Origin: Mesaphorura yosii
Lineage: Eukaryota; Arthropoda; Collembola; Poduromorpha; Tullbergiidae
NCBI GenBank assembly: GCA_009869945.1
Contig: WIXG01000070.1
Coordinates: 62,001-126,000, forward strand
Length of the DNA stretch: 64,000 nucleotides
Reading direction: 5' to 3'
Below, one piece after another: positions 1 to 12,840 of the stretch (its first letter is position 1; each line of letters begins with the position of its first letter). The position numbers and the translations under genes are program-made. Below the pieces are notes generated by a model. It was not told the origin of the DNA, did no database searches, and was given only the letters and a program-made list of their open reading frames with translations.

Positions 1-612
1 ATCATGAAAAATTATGTTTTCTTCGTCCATGAGCATTCTCTCACATTGAATATCCTCAGGTACTTCAACCTCCTCCAGCCATTTCAGGCACCGTTCAGTT
101 GCAATCACTGAGCCGACATATGACTATGGAATCAGAATTTGTCCCATGTCACGAATTGCAATGCTGCTAAAGCCAACTACTAATTTAGCAATTTACACTG
201 TTCAGGTGTTTCAGAACATGCCCTTTCCCGCATCCTAAGTCCAGCACTAAGTCCATGTCCCGCTTGATGTCTATCACTCTGTCAGCCAGTATAAACCCCG
301 TCTGAACGAAACCAAATTACAAAATGAATGACAATCATGACTTTCATGAGGTTACAGGCGTCACTGTCATCGTACCTCATCCTTCAGATAATCGTACACA
401 TGGTTCTCAGGAAGGAGAGACGCTCGTTGTTTTTGGACCAGTTTGGTCTCCCGATCAAATACGTTTAAATGACTTGGCCTCGGAACAGCCCCACGAGTTT
501 TTGGTTTAGACGTCACGCCTTCCGTAGCCAAGAATCGCCGTGCGTTGATGTTTGCAGGAGATTTACACAAACTACAAATTGGCAAATGCTGAAACGCGAG
601 GACTCGTTTCAT
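1..612 (-). CDS. NDUFAF5: NDUFAF5-like mitochondrial complex I assembly methyltransferase-fold protein, 5' part
   Basis: Partial gene cut by the window edge. Coding exons, in transcript order, are 376-612, 197-301 and <1-123, all joining in phase 0 with donors GTACGA and GTAAAT. The first exon starts with ATG at 612 and encodes an Arg/Lys-rich, mitochondrial-presequence-like N-terminus. It then has the family motif LNVFDR followed by YDYLKDE. Exon 2 reads GFILADRV and then VLDLGCGKG, the S-adenosylmethionine-binding motif I of class I methyltransferases. Exon 3 continues acidic and open to base 1. In known animals NDUFAF5 acts in the mitochondrial matrix and hydroxylates an arginine of NDUFS7 during complex I assembly. 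The protein's C-terminal part lies outside the window. Identification rests on recalled family motifs and is fairly secure. Confidence 0.85.
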
Positions 613-1669
613 AATTTTTGGTTTTGGATTTTCAAAATCTTTTGTAGAGTAATTTATTATCCACTGCTCCTTTCACACATCTCATTTTCGATTTCTTCTC
701 AGGAGATCATTTCAAACCAATAGCGTTAGCGCCACAATTCATGCGTGAAAACAGCAGAATGCGAGTACAAAGAGCAAAAGTCATCGTAATAATAAACAAT
801 GATACCCAGAATCATCCGCACATCCCTTCATGAAACCCTTAAAATAGATCCACACCTTCACAATTTTGGTGATAAGGATTGTAGACTATTCTTAAAGATT
901 GCCTAGAAGAAAAAGAAAGGAGAACGAAAAGGCGCAAGAACAGGAAGTGAAGATGGAAGAAGATGAAGAGCGCACGCGTAAAAGAGAATTGGTCTGCTTT
1001 GACTGCTTTCTCATGCTTCTTGCGTTGCGTCCTGCCTTCCAAGAATTAAAACCTTAAATGTGATCAATTAGATATAAAATCCGTACTTCAGAGACTTGAT
1101 TTAGTCATCTTTATTTGACAAATATAATCTTAATTAATCTAATATTATTGGAAGTACTTAAATTGTTGCATTCCGCAACTTAACGTACACATTGCGCAAC
1201 TAAGATTCTTCATTTTATCTTAATTCTCTTAACTTACATCAAGACATGCGTCCTTGTGTGGAGGATGAAATTAAATTACAAGTTGATACACTTGTATTAA
1301 GGTTAGGTACATTACGTTTTCCTGAATTTGTTTCCATTTTTAAATCGAGAAGCTGGTAACACTTTACTTTACACTGGAAATAATGCTTAGCAATAATTGA
1401 TACTTCAAATATACAGGTATTAAACAGACAGCGACAAAATGCCCAATTGGAAAAGTAGCACTAATTATTAGCAAAAAATTGTTGCGTAAAAGTAATCTTT
1501 GAATTTTTTTTGGACCTGAAAATCTACTTGCATATTGTGTTTATCTACCGCGAACTACCTGTCATATTACCCGGATAAATTACTCTTTAAGCCTTGCCCT
1601 GTCCTACTCTACTATCTGACATTAACTGAAATAGCGTACTTTATTTGGTTAAAGTAAAAAAAAGTTAAG
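613..1669. other. intergenic stretch between NDUFAF5 and EHD
   Basis: AT-rich, with stops in all frames and no open reading frame of convincing composition. It should contain the NDUFAF5 5' flank and the 3' UTR of the EHD gene, both on the minus strand. A minus-strand AATAAA lies at 1640-1645. I see no RNA gene or repeat here. Confidence 0.5.
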
Positions 1670-4387
1670 TTAATCGCCTGCATGAAACAAGCGCTTGCTT
1701 GGAGGCACCAAATGTGACGGCAGTTCTTCCGGTAAATCGTGACCATCTAATTTGATGTTGATTAAATGCATAGCTAAGGCGAACTCATCCCCGTCCAGCA
1801 GGCCATCTTTGTCGACATCAGACAACTTCCAGATCTGTTACACGAACAATAGACTTGCTTTAGTTTTTTAATCGTGAATCGAATCAAATCAAGAGAAGAA
1901 AGAATCGATATACCTTGGCAAGCACGGTATTTGGAAGTTTTGACTTCACCATTTCTGCTTTCGCCGCAGATCCAGCCACTTTACCGTCCGAGCCCCGAAG
2001 TGTTTCAAATATTTCGTCGTACTTTGATTTCTCTTTTTCAACAATCCAATCGCTTTCACCTCGTCCTGCTTCAGCGCCCTCAAACCTTTTAAAGCCGAAA
2101 GGCGTCGTTGTGTCTTGATGTCCAGTAAAAACACCGCCTTTGACAAAAGTAGTTCCCTGCTCGCTTGATGTCATATCTTCATGTGGAATTTGTGACATAA
2201 GTTTTGCTATGTCGTTGGCCAGCATGTAGTCACAAGTTTCAATTAACTTTGGCTTCAACGCTATGAATTTCGAGAAGTCGTGATTTGCTAATTCGGCCTG
2301 CATCTTCCTGATGTCGGGGAAATCTCCAGGTGAAATTTGGTGCTCTCTTTGCAATTGGAGATATATTTGGTCTAAGCTTTTGATCAACTCCTTCTTCTTT
2401 GAGTCTTTCCCAAACATTGAAGGCATGTCCTTCCTAAGTGAACTAATAATATACGCGTGTACTTTGGCCAAGCGTGCTCGTTTGATTAAGTCGTTAAGTT
2501 TTCTCAGAGCCGCGTTTCTTGGCAGTTGGGTCAGGTCTTGGAAAAGATCTTGTTCTTCAGCTTCAAACAGCCTTTGGTTGGACAAAGAATTAAAGTACTT
2601 AAGCGCATTGAATCAATGGACATACTAACTAATGCAGCTTAGAACTTCTCTTACTTCCTGTTTGAATCGTAGCGGAGGGGCTGGTCCCAGAATGAGCCGA
2701 TGTATACCCTGGCGACTTCGGGTGTCTGTAGCACCTTTCCAAGGGACCACATCAGAGCTCCATAAACCCTCATCAGTTGTTGATGGTCGACCATGTCAGC
2801 CTGAGATCACATTGTACATTTGAGACTTCATTGGTTGGCATTTGTTTGGGAAGCACAGGAACGGGGATAAAGCCTTACCTTGTTTAGAATTATTCTGATC
2901 TTATCATCATGACCTTTCAGTGCTTCAATTGAGCGTTTAAATTCGTCTGATATGTCTAGCTTGTGTGCGTCGAAGAGAAGGATAATTCGGTCAACGCGTT
3001 CCGCGAACCATTCCAGAACACCAGTAAAATCATACCCTCGGTCCACTCGTTGCTTTTCACCAGACAAGATACCTGAAAGAAATTGTACGAATGAGCATGA
3101 AGTGAAGACATTTCAACTTCAACCGTGGCCAGTTAGTGAAGGAACTTACCAGGGGTATCAACAATCGAAATTCCTTTAAGAACTTGGGAGTCTACTAAAG
3201 AGCAGTTAAACCGATTCAGGAACGCGTTGCCAAACTTTGACAATGGACGAAACTGTTTCTTTGGATCCACAACTAGAGCGTTGCCTGTAGGGGAGAGAGA
3301 AGAGCGACAGCGAGTTAATTCATCTTGCTTCAAAGAAATAATCTAATAATATAATATATATATATATAACATATAATGATAATATTATCATATATTATGT
3401 TATCATATAATATATAAAAAGTTCAGGTTTAAACAAATATAATGGACGAAATTGTATTTAATGGTTCGATCGTTCGATGAGAAGGAACTTTTGCTTCGAA
3501 TCTTGGCGAGCGAAAGTCAAGGACGAAACCTGATTTGTTGAAAAAAGACGAAACAATATAAGGTCGAAGTAATTGAGCAAATTTCTTTCTGCCAGTCATC
3601 GTTGACTTCCGAATTTGTTTTCATTTAATTTAATTTTCACAAGATTCCGTTTCATGGCTTTCTGTAATTTTACATCGCGCTATCGTAGCGGATGATTATT
3701 GAGGTTCCCTGTTTTCGTTAATTAGTGTAAGCTAATGGAGAACAGTAAAGTGCGCCAATCAAACCTGCTAAACTACTACAAAAGTAGTTCTAACTAGTTA
3801 TTAAGCAGCTGATCTTTCCATTCAGCCACGCCAAGATTAAATAAGTGGAATCGAGGTTGGATTCAAGGGTACTACCCCTGGTACCATTACAGTTATCGGC
3901 TATAGATTTATGATGATTAACTATATTGTAACGTAGTCAAGTGTCTAACATTCGTTGTTTTAGGCTGTTACTTGCCATTCCTTCTGTTAAACCAGTTGTC
4001 AAATTCAAACTAATAAAAACAATTCTCAAACCTAACCTTAATTATGATAACCTAACCTGGGATGATTCCATCCTTGTCCCCATGCATGACGGCAATAAAA
4101 CTATCAGTGGTTGGTTCTGGCCCAATTCTGATTCCAGGAAAGTCTCTTTCCAGCAGATACCGAATGAAGGTGGTTTTTCCTGTTGAGTACTGCCCCACCA
4201 ACATGATCATTGGTTTCGCATCAAAATCTGGATCATCCAGCGCTGGTGAATGAAAATCATGAAAGTGGTAGGCGGACTCTAATGGAAGAAGTTTTGTTTT
4301 ATAAATGTGACGGAGTCCACTCGCGACATTCTCAAACACTTCCGCCTTCTTCTTCGAGTCCTCATTACTGTTGAGCCAGCTAAACAT
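1670..4387 (-). CDS. Past1: EH-domain-containing ATPase (EHD1-4 / Past1 family)
   Basis: Six coding exons (4057-4387, 3150-3284, 2879-3072, 2655-2800, 1914-2571, 1670-1834) join in frame to 542 codons, close to the 534-550 aa of animal EHDs. The protein starts MFSWL as in EHDs. The P-loop GQYSTGKT is at residues 65-72, the G3 motif DTPG near 153-156, and the NK-AD motif spans the exon 3/4 junction. A helical middle region carries [19 protein letters not shown]. The C-terminal EH domain has an EF-hand loop, [13 protein letters not shown], needed to bind NPF peptides. EHDs are dynamin-like ATPases that tubulate endosomal membranes and drive endocytic recycling. Nothing is missing from the ATP-binding or EH motifs. 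Intron 1 (3285-4056) holds an AT palindrome. Upstream non-coding exons are possible but not visible. Confidence 0.95.
3344..3416. repeat. AT microsatellite with palindromic core in EHD intron 1
   Basis: About 70 bp of almost pure A/T in the first EHD intron. It includes a TA run and a near-perfect palindrome centred on GATAATATTATC, flanked by ATATAA/TTATAT arms. It can form a hairpin or cruciform. It is most simply a simple-sequence tract. Confidence 0.7.
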
Positions 4388-5238
4388 ATTGATAATCCAA
4401 TTTTTGGACTCTGCAAATAGGAAAAAAACAATTAAAACTTAATCTCTCACTTTGGAGACTCATGTTAATTTATCGACAATACTCTTGAGCCTTCGGTTGA
4501 ATTTGCGCATACTGTATCTCTGAAATGCTTAATTTTGGTTTTGGGGTTCTAAATACTTTTCCGTACATTTCTCGCTCAAAGAGTAGTTCACCGAGAACAG
4601 AGAACAAACGACACGGCCAGCAATACAATGAAGCATTACATTGATATTGCGTCCGAACAAAATAAATGATAAATGGACCATTTCTAAAGAATTAGTGCCC
4701 AAGACGATAAAATTAGGGGAGATGCCAGTCAGCCACCCTACCACCCTATGCCTATTCCACCCTTCTTGAACAATGCCTTGCCTTTTCTGGTATTCCAGCC
4801 CCAAGTCAGACTTTCAGGCACAACTCACTGATTTTTTTAGTGTACAAAATGCAACTGCTGCGAGCTGCCTTTTCAAACTCCGAACTAACACAATTCCCAA
4901 TCAGAACTGGGCTTTGGATGAAGTTTTCCTACTTGGTATCAACTATCAACCACATGTGACTGATGCCGTATATAAAAATCCACAATACTTACAGTTGGGA
5001 TTCTGAATATACTGATACTAAATGTGACAGTGCATGTGAAAATATCAATGTCAACTTAACACTCTTCTTTCCTCTCGATAGTGGTCAACAAGAAGAGAAG
5101 GCTTATTATCGGAAAGTGAATTGTGGTTGCATAATTTACTTTTTACATAACTTCCGGTTCGTCGTAAATGCGTGCAGACAGCCTTACACACGGAATGGTC
5201 AATACACATTCTGGCAACTGCTCTACATGGTCTGAACT
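4388..5238. other. intergenic, no gene seen
   Basis: AT-rich flank upstream of the EHD start codon, reaching the 3' end of the next minus-strand gene. Short open frames on both strands have no recognisable motif. The EHD promoter and 5' UTR must lie at the left side of this stretch, but I cannot point to a specific element. Confidence 0.4.
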
Positions 5239-5765
5239 CTAACATAAAAGTGGATCATGGCTAACGTCTAGCAGGTACATCAGGTACCCTCCTACAACAA
5301 AGCCGGACTTCAGGTCAGCAGAAACCGGTGAATTTAAAGCTAAACGAATCACGAAAGGCTCTACAGCTTACCTTTTCACCTGGACTTGGAGAACGACGAC
5401 GGGACAAGGGTACTTTCCACGGGTGCAACCAATGCTCTAAACTTCGACCTGTTCGCCGTTCGAAATTGACTGAAGATGATCTGTCAAAATAGTCAATGCA
5501 CTGTAAAGTTTTACGCTCTACCAGACTTGAAGCAGACGGACGGATTCGTGGACTGACCTTCTTTCGATGGTTTCGATGATCTGTCCCAATTCGGACTTGT
5601 TATACGTTGTATACGGCCTATTCTCTTATCTGTAACGGGGAAGTCAACTTTACATCATACGAAGTAGACTGCGACAGCAAAATGAGCAAAACTAACATTT
5701 ACTTTACGTGTTAAATTCCTTGTGATGTGTGACACACAGCCGCCCACAATAACAATGACGTTCGG
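5239..5765 (-). CDS. unidentified multi-exon protein, C-terminal part
   Basis: Four exon-like segments (5708-5765, 5558-5629, 5372-5469, 5239-5307) have good splice sites and compatible phases throughout, giving 98 codons that end in TAG at 5239. All join with no internal stop, which is unlikely by chance. The first segment is hydrophobic (VIVIVGG). The middle is basic and Ser/Arg-rich (SRRRSPSPGEK), and the end is hydrophobic (GFVVGGYLMYLLDV). The last acceptor is a CTGAAG preceded by a good branch-point-like TGCTGAC. I do not recognise the product. The N-terminus is not located; an upstream exon inside 5970-6197 is possible. The gene would lie divergent to uS2m, suggesting a shared promoter region around 5.8-6.6 kb. 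Confidence 0.4.
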
Positions 5766-6654
5766 CTAGCAGATGATATTCAAACAATACAATTCACTTG
5801 CCACCTAAACACAAAGTAACGTAATGTTCGTGGAATTAAACTCGCACTTAAAAATGTGCCAAATCACAAAGTATGAAATCATACGCATATATGCTACCTA
5901 CTTAAGTACGGCATCTGGAATGTATCAATGGGAGAGATGAGACGAGATGATGACTGCAGAATGAGAATATTAAGCAGATTTTTTGTGTGCGCTAAATGTT
6001 AATTCGGCGATGACGAAACTGCTGCTTACGCTTAATGTAATTCCATAAACTTGGCCTCGGCTTTGACTGCAGAATCCAGCAACTAAAAGGTAGTGGAAAG
6101 ACCAGCAGGGATTCACTACAGGCACTGCTGCTAATTCTTCTGTTTGCTCAACGATAAAACGAGATGTGCTTAAACCCCAATTAACCGTGCCGTGCACAAT
6201 TACGTGACTTATTGTGATAATGACGAGAAGCGAAAGTTAACTACACCGTAGCAGTAAAATGAACAGATATGGTTGTATGAAATAGTGGACACGGACAGCA
6301 GAGATCTCGAAGTGAGAGTTTTTGTGGTCTCGCATCTCGTCGGCTTTGACTTGGCTGTTGGTAGACACTCATTTGTTTCAAGCACGCAAGCAACAGTTTC
6401 ATAGTACCAAGCTTTTGCTTGGTATTTGTACTGATTTTCCACGTGCGACTGTGAACCAGCCAAAATACGATTACATTTACGCGGCGCAGTGGCCAGTGCC
6501 GCAGCTCAACATAGCTCCAGCATTCAGCCAGTTCATCAGCGACTATTCAGTGATCCGATGTCGTGTTAGTAGTCAGAATCCGTCGGGTGTGCGGGTGTGC
6601 CTTGTGTGGGAAACTGGACACGCGTTTCGTCTGTCTGGACATCGTGCGTTGAAG
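5766..6654. other. intergenic region between divergent genes
   Basis: Lies between the unidentified minus-strand gene and the uS2m start. A long plus-strand open frame begins at 6322 and runs in frame into the uS2m start exon. Its composition before 6655 is not convincing, so I treat it as 5' UTR or promoter. A minus-strand open frame at 5970-6197 has no recognisable motif. Confidence 0.35.
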
Positions 6655-7872
6655 ATGAAGTCATTCTCCGCGTCCCTCAGAAGCGTGGTCAAATTCACTG
6701 GCAAAGGCAATCAAAGTTCCTGGAACCGTAATTGTCAACTTGTGCAGGTGAGCGATCAGCGGTGTGTCATTAAGGGTCCTTACACGAACTGGGCACTAAT
6801 GAATAATTGCTGCATTTATAACTTTTGTAGATATCGACGCGTAATGCTAGCACCAGTCAATTTCATAACAATGCTTCCGCATCCAACGAGAAAAGATCAG
6901 ATAGGTCTCACCTTACTAAATACGAGAAACCAAATGCAAACGTAGCGATTGAAGAGAAATTCAGGATATTTAATCAGCCTCTGCCAAGATCAGCGTTGGT
7001 TCTCGATAAGCACAAGAAACCGTTGGAGCATCCTGAGCAAGTGATTCCATCCGGTTAGCCGTTATAATCGGACGCTTAGCTTGACATGTGTTAAATAATT
7101 TGATTTGATTTAATGTTCTTGTGGGACAGTTGAAGAATTAATGGCCGAAGATGAAAGCCTGCAAAGTGCTGACTACTTCCAAGTGCACAATTTGTTCTCA
7201 GTCAAAGATTTATTTGAAGCAAGAGTTCATTTTGGCCACAAAATTGGTTCCATGAATTCAAATATGCGACCATTCTTCTTTGGTTCAAGATTTGATCAAA
7301 TCATCTTCGATTTGGATAAGACAGCCTTTCTCTTGAGACAAGCACTGAATTTTGTTGCCCATATCGCGTATCGAGGTGGGATTATCCTATTTATTACAAG
7401 ATCTCCACAAACTATGCATTTAGTTGAGAAAACTGCAATTGAATGCGGTGAATACGCGCACACGAAGCTATGGGAAACATCCATTCTGGCAGATTCAAGG
7501 GTAAGTGCACAGTGTAGACATCTCCAAATTGCTTAAATCCAAACTTATGTTCGTATTGAATTTTAATTTTAGATTAAGTTCGGTGGGATCACCAGACTAC
7601 CGGACGCAATAATTATGCTATGTACCCTGGACCCGTTGTTGAGTTCGCATGACGCGGTCAAGGACGCGGCGAAAATGTTAATTCCCATCGTCGCTGTTGT
7701 GGATAGCAATTGCAATCCGAACTTGATCACCTTTCCGATTCCTGGAAATGATGACACGCCGAGTGCTGTAGAATTGTACTGCAAGCTATTTAAAGAAGCA
7801 ATCGTGCGTGGCAAACAAAAAAGGAAGATCAACGAGTCAAAGAGGCATCGCATTACTGACAGAACCACGTAG
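6655..7872 (+). CDS. mRpS2: mitochondrial ribosomal protein uS2m (MRPS2)
   Basis: Four exons (6655-6747, 6831-7053, 7130-7500, 7573-7872) join in frame to 328 aa. The start at 6655 was chosen because the next residues ([14 protein letters not shown]) look like a mitochondrial targeting peptide. The reading frame is also open further upstream to 6322, so an earlier start cannot be excluded. The uS2 domain starts near residue 125 with [11 protein letters not shown]. It includes [30 protein letters not shown] and CGEYAHTK. The hallmark C-terminal motif [19 protein letters not shown] is complete. The protein is a structural component of the small mitoribosomal subunit, positioned at the head-body junction in known mitoribosomes. 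A canonical polyadenylation signal follows at 7950. Confidence 0.95.
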
Positions 7873-7949
7873 TCACGTTGATACGCTTAGAATTATCTGT
7901 TTGGTGTGTGTGTGTTTAATTGGATTGGTGAATGAGTACGTTTTGCCAT

Positions 7950-7955
7950 AATAAA
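7950..7955 (+). promoter_or_regulatory. polyadenylation signal AATAAA of uS2m
   Basis: Canonical AATAAA 78 nt after the uS2m stop codon, preceded by a short GT run at about 7902-7914. Confidence 0.7.
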
Positions 7956-8373
7956 CATGTGCTCAGCTATGGAATTTGACTCATTTGACAGTGGCACGTA
8001 GACTTGTATTCAAAATACGTAAATTTTACTCCAGAAAGTCTCATACCCTCAACGTAAACAATAGGGTAACACTTCTGTCGACATTGTCAGGTAAAGTTAA
8101 TCAAATTAAAAACTAATATTTATTAAATTAACAACCATTGCATATTCCCAGAATACATCAATCATTATACAGTAGCAATAAAGTTATTCTAAGCCATCAT
8201 AAGCATACTCCGAGTTAAATTAAAATTCACAAAAATTTATTGGACCGGTTCGTTGAAAGCTCGTTAAACACACAGACGCAACAGAAAGTTCAGAATAAGA
8301 ACTCCAGGTCGCGGAAGATGCTCTAATATCAATAACAATTGGCATCATTAGTCACTCGTGACGTGACCCGTAC
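7956..8373. other. convergent 3' flank of uS2m and the DHRS7-like gene
   Basis: AT-rich tail-to-tail spacer. It contains a minus-strand AATAAA at 8236-8241, likely ending the DHRS7-like transcript. No gene seen. Confidence 0.5.
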
Positions 8374-9791
8374 TTATTCTTCCTTCATTGTGTCCCTGCT
8401 GTCTCGAATCTTTAGAAAGCCCCCGTGTTTCCCCATGAATTCCATAATCCTGAAGGCGGAATGATATTATTAGTAAATTGTTGCTGTTGCTTGGTTTCAC
8501 AGGTTGCACTGCGGTCGACTGAATCAAATAAGTTACTTACTTTGCTGCAACATATGGCAGGTATGCGTTGACGTAAGCCAGAGGAATCACCGGGAACAAT
8601 CCAACCCACGTTTGTTCGATGCGATTGGCCAGCGCAATTGACATGAGATATGCGCAACGCTCAGCTGTCATTCTCTTATCCGTTGTGAGTTGACTTTTGC
8701 CGAATTTCTGGGAAAAGAAATTTTCTTTAGCCTCATAAATTACTTAGCTGCCAGTCGGTACCGGTCGTACCTTTCCTGGTTCCTCCGTGAAGCTTTCGTT
8801 CAGAAATCCAGAAAACACCGGGCCTGGGCACGCAATTGTCACCGCGATGTTGTTCGTTCGGGTTTCATTTCTCAATGCATCGAAGTAGCCGTGGAGGGCG
8901 TGTTTGGCTCCGGTGTATGATGCAGAGTAAGGAACCGGCAGCACACCAGCCAAACTTGAAGTGACCAATAATTGTCCACCACCAACTTCAAAGAAGTGTC
9001 TTACGACGATCCGATTCAAGTTAAGTAGGGAGAAGACATTTAGTTCGAACAGCTCGCGATCAACTTGAAGGGCAATCTTATGCCATACTGCTCTCTGAGA
9101 TCTTCCGGCGTTGCTGACAAGAACATCCAGCTATAACCACAAATATACTTCAGCGGGTGATGTAATTTAACTTAACTTAAACCCACTTAAAATTTTGAAA
9201 CACCGCGTTGTTCGCTTCGTCTTACGAGTCTTACCTTTCCATACTTTTTCAATACTTTTTGAAAGCATTCCTCGTGCACGCTCAAATTAGTCATGTCAAA
9301 TGGAAGCACGAGAATAGAATCATCTGCCACAGCTTTGTTGTAGGCTGCAAGATAAGCAAGCATTATTAATGCTTGGCTGAGCAAAAGATGGAAGATCATA
9401 TTTTTATGATGCCGAAAGTCTGCACACACCAAGACATTCCTTCTTCACACGTTCAAGTTCATCCACCCGTCGTGCCGAAATGACGAGCTTTATATTTGCG
9501 TTTAAATTAGCGAGCTCCTTCACCAAGGCTTCCCCAATTCCACTGGAAGCTCCGGTGATCCACACAACTTTGCCCATCAGTTCGGTGGCTGCAAATGATA
9601 AAAACTAATTCAAGATTTGAAGCTCGGTTTTTGGTATCGGTTTGATATAAAAAATAAAGCCTCATACCTGGATCTTTCCCAAAATGTGTGGAAATGAATG
9701 TCAAAATGTCAGAATCTGCGAGGAATATGATGGCCAGACATGACGATATGAATACAATGTACAAGACGATACAAAACATGAAAAACTCCAT
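8374..9791 (-). CDS. short-chain dehydrogenase/reductase, DHRS7-like
   Basis: Six exons (9668-9791, 9430-9588, 9235-9344, 8771-9130, 8541-8707, 8374-8449) give 331 aa in frame, near the 339 aa of human DHRS7. Residues 5-25 form a hydrophobic N-terminal anchor. The NAD(P)-binding motif TGASSGIG is at 53-60, and the family phrase SARRVDELERVKKECL follows. The NNAG-type motif reads SNAG. The catalytic Ser lies in VTSSLAG and the YxxxK motif is YTGAK, so the active site is intact. The C-terminus (KIMEFMGKHGGFLKI) also resembles DHRS7. DHRS7 proteins are ER-membrane enzymes that reduce steroid and retinoid carbonyls; the substrate here cannot be read from sequence. Start ATG 9791 is the first in an exon that opens directly into the membrane segment. 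Confidence 0.9.
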
Positions 9792-12700
9792 TGTCAGTCC
9801 CGGCGATGGACCACTCGTGAATTCTTCTGAAAGACAATCTCAAAGTATGAAGATTTGTTGCGGGAGATAATTTCGTGCCGAATGCACCGGAATGACGAAG
9901 AAGAGAAGCGTTGTCTAATCAAAATCTCTCACCCGTCCAGTCACCATAACTCAACTACACTAGTGAACCTGAACCAGCTTGAACTTTATATGGTTTGAAA
10001 TTCCATAAATGCGGCTAATGTGGTGATTTCGAGTTGAACTTCAACCCACGTCTAGCAACAAAAAAAATCCACGCTGTCAGCGAGCTCGACCTTGAATAGT
10101 CACAAATTAGTCTACATTACGATAAATACACATCGTTATCCTAAATAATAAAACTCAAAACCTGTGCAATGCTCTCTGTGCTTGACAATACGAGGGATAC
10201 AAGTTGGAGGTCTCCTGTTTGGACTTTGCACTGATCGATTACCTCAAGTACATACACAATCCATAAACATGCAAGTGAGATGTGGTCTGTTTGCAGTAGA
10301 TGGATAAATTGAGAGCTGGTGGCAATTTCTCGTTAAATATGATTTAACCAGTCAATAGGCCACGTAAATCAAATTCGATAATGTCATGATTGGAGCATGT
10401 CGACTAACCACACAGAATTGGATGAGTTGCCTTTAAAATTGGCTTTTGAGAATCAGAAACAATGTGGGACTGAGATGCATGCATTTGTACAATTTATTAT
10501 ATGCGCTGGTGTTGGGTTTCGCAAATCCATTCAATTTATTCATGTCTTACAACCATAAATCGTCAGTAATGATGCAAAATCGAATAAGACAAATCCGTAC
10601 CGGATAATTTAGACCCGGGTCAATAAACGGGAATCAATGTAAAGCACACTACATTCATGAGACATACAAAAGTCGGGTTCTCAGAATGGGTTCCTTGGAT
10701 GGGCTGCGAACTGATGGAACGTACGCGTACCGACCTTGTCCACCGGGGACAGCGATGCCCAGTGAACGAATAGTGAGGGCATTCATGCTGGCACCTTTGA
10801 CAAACACACCCCCCACGGAGACTCTGACCTGTTTACAGGTCGGAGTGCTCCGATGGAATTTTTGAAGCCTCACCAAGGCCATAATCGAGAATCAAGCGAA
10901 TTGCAGGGCGAGAACGAGATGTGGTTGCAATGGTCAAGAATGATTTGTAATGCGAAAAAGAATGGACACGATTTCATAACACAACTCGTAGTTATATTTT
11001 GTTTAAAAGTTTTTATAATATAGCTTACGTCTTAAGTCAAGTATTTTAGTAACTCGTCAATTTACTTCATAGCCTGATTAGCCTTAAATCTTCATCAGGT
11101 GTGGGTACGTTCTCAGGATTCAAGTCGTTATATAATTTGCAAGTCAAATAGTATACATATGTTCATATCAACATAAAATTACAACATTTGCAAGAAAACT
11201 AAAGTCAGTAGAGAATAAAATAAGAATCACAACAATATTTGATGGATTGATATAGCATACGTACATTTTGTATAGTATGAACAGACTTCAACTCGACCAA
11301 CAACTTAATTAACCCTGAAATCAACTTCCTGGATTCTCACTCAGCTTTGTGATATTTCGTAATTCGGCTCGGTCTTTCTTCGTCTCTTCGGGTACAATTC
11401 TACGTTTGCTATTGTGTGGTAGGTGTAAAGAATAAATTATAGTCCTCCCTAAATCATGAAATAATTCTACATTGCCCTGTTATTTGTGAAATCAATTATT
11501 ACTTTCTCTTTTGCTTATTACAATGCCTAGCTTAGCGTTAGCCTCTTACGTACTCCAGGCTTAAAACATAGATGTCTAATTTATTCTACTGTTAGCCTAT
11601 TTTAGTTGTAGACTTTAAGTAAAATTATTTTATTTCTCTTCATGCATCCGTTTGCTTCACTTAGCAATGTCGCTAATAACCGACGTCAAGTAACCGTATA
11701 AGTTAGTAGGATAATGGGTTTTAGTTTCCTGCCTCCTCCTTGAATTCAGGAGCGTAACGGACAAGTTTTTAATTGCTTGTGCAAATTGTTAATTGTTGGG
11801 CTCCCCAAACCGGTAACGCGGATTGAAATTGTCTCTCGCGCAAGGTTCACAAGTACAAATATAGGATTAAAAGTATTAAATTTGGTTTGTCGCGTAGTTA
11901 ATTGTTGGCATTGCTGTACTTCGTTATTGACGTCTGTGGCTAAAAAATTATTCGGTACGCGAGAATAAAAAGAGGAGTGAATGTCGGCTTTGGTTTCGAG
12001 ATGTCAAATTGGTCACAACTACTAAGAGTGTCTGCAGAAATAGGAAACTGGTTCTCTTATTGTACTAAATGTTCTGTAATGGTTCATTAGGGCAGGAGTC
12101 ACAGGAATTGTTTGCGTAAACACTAAGCCTGGTTATCTAAAGTTGGGAAGTCATAAATTATTACTCAACGAATCATCAGTTCTGCCTCGTGCTTTGATGA
12201 ACGGCACTTTCGGCATGCATAAATTATCGAAATAACAATTCACATGACTGAAGGAACCGAAAATGACACTTGGAATACTGAACGACATTTCCGTACAAAA
12301 GAATTGGCGTACTTCGCACTGCGACTGCAAATGGCACTTGAACCACGAAGCCCGCCAATTTAAATTGATCGTCCGATAAGCAGGCCAGGGATCGGAACCA
12401 GAACAAATATGTGACTGCAAAGGAGGAGGCACAGTCAAATGTAAAACTACAGAAAGTCACACTCACAACTATTGCCATTGAACGGGGTTTCATAACTCAA
12501 CGTATTAGGATGGATTTAAATAAAAATAAATTAGGTTAACAAATTCGCTAAAATCAACAACTACATTCCCCAATTGCTGGCTGTTGGGACCAAAATATTA
12601 AAAGTTCTTGCTTCCTTCCACCAATCACTGAAGACAAGCATGACTAAACAAATAACAGTTGACAAGAACTTAAACTTCATTAACACTGTTAAAATCCACG

Positions 12701-12840
12701 CATACAAAAAGCAGGGTGCGTATTTTCTAAATTTTTCTTGCGAATCGTTGTCCAAGGTAGGATGAGGTGCCCATTCTATGATTTGGGTTCGGTGTATTGC
12801 GTCAAATTTAATAGGTAATTGGTTAAACCGTAGTGTTGCC
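9792..12840. other. intergenic, about 3 kb
   Basis: No recognisable gene. A 75-codon minus-strand ORF (10655-10882) begins MALVRLQKFHRS. It has a possible donor CAG|GTCAGA after 18 codons, but no partner exon was found. The right end should contain the 3' UTR of the PP2A B56 gene. Composition is AT-rich and no repeat was spotted. Confidence 0.35.

Noticed and set aside
6322-6945. 207-codon plus-strand ORF overlapping the uS2m 5' exon
   Set aside because: It is in frame with the uS2m start but reads past the donor at 6747 into the intron, and its first 111 codons lack targeting or conserved features. The spliced uS2m model from ATG 6655 explains the region.
10655-10882. 75-codon minus-strand ORF starting MALVRLQKF
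   Set aside because: No recognisable motif, no partner exons found and no nearby polyadenylation signal. It is within chance length for this amount of sequence.
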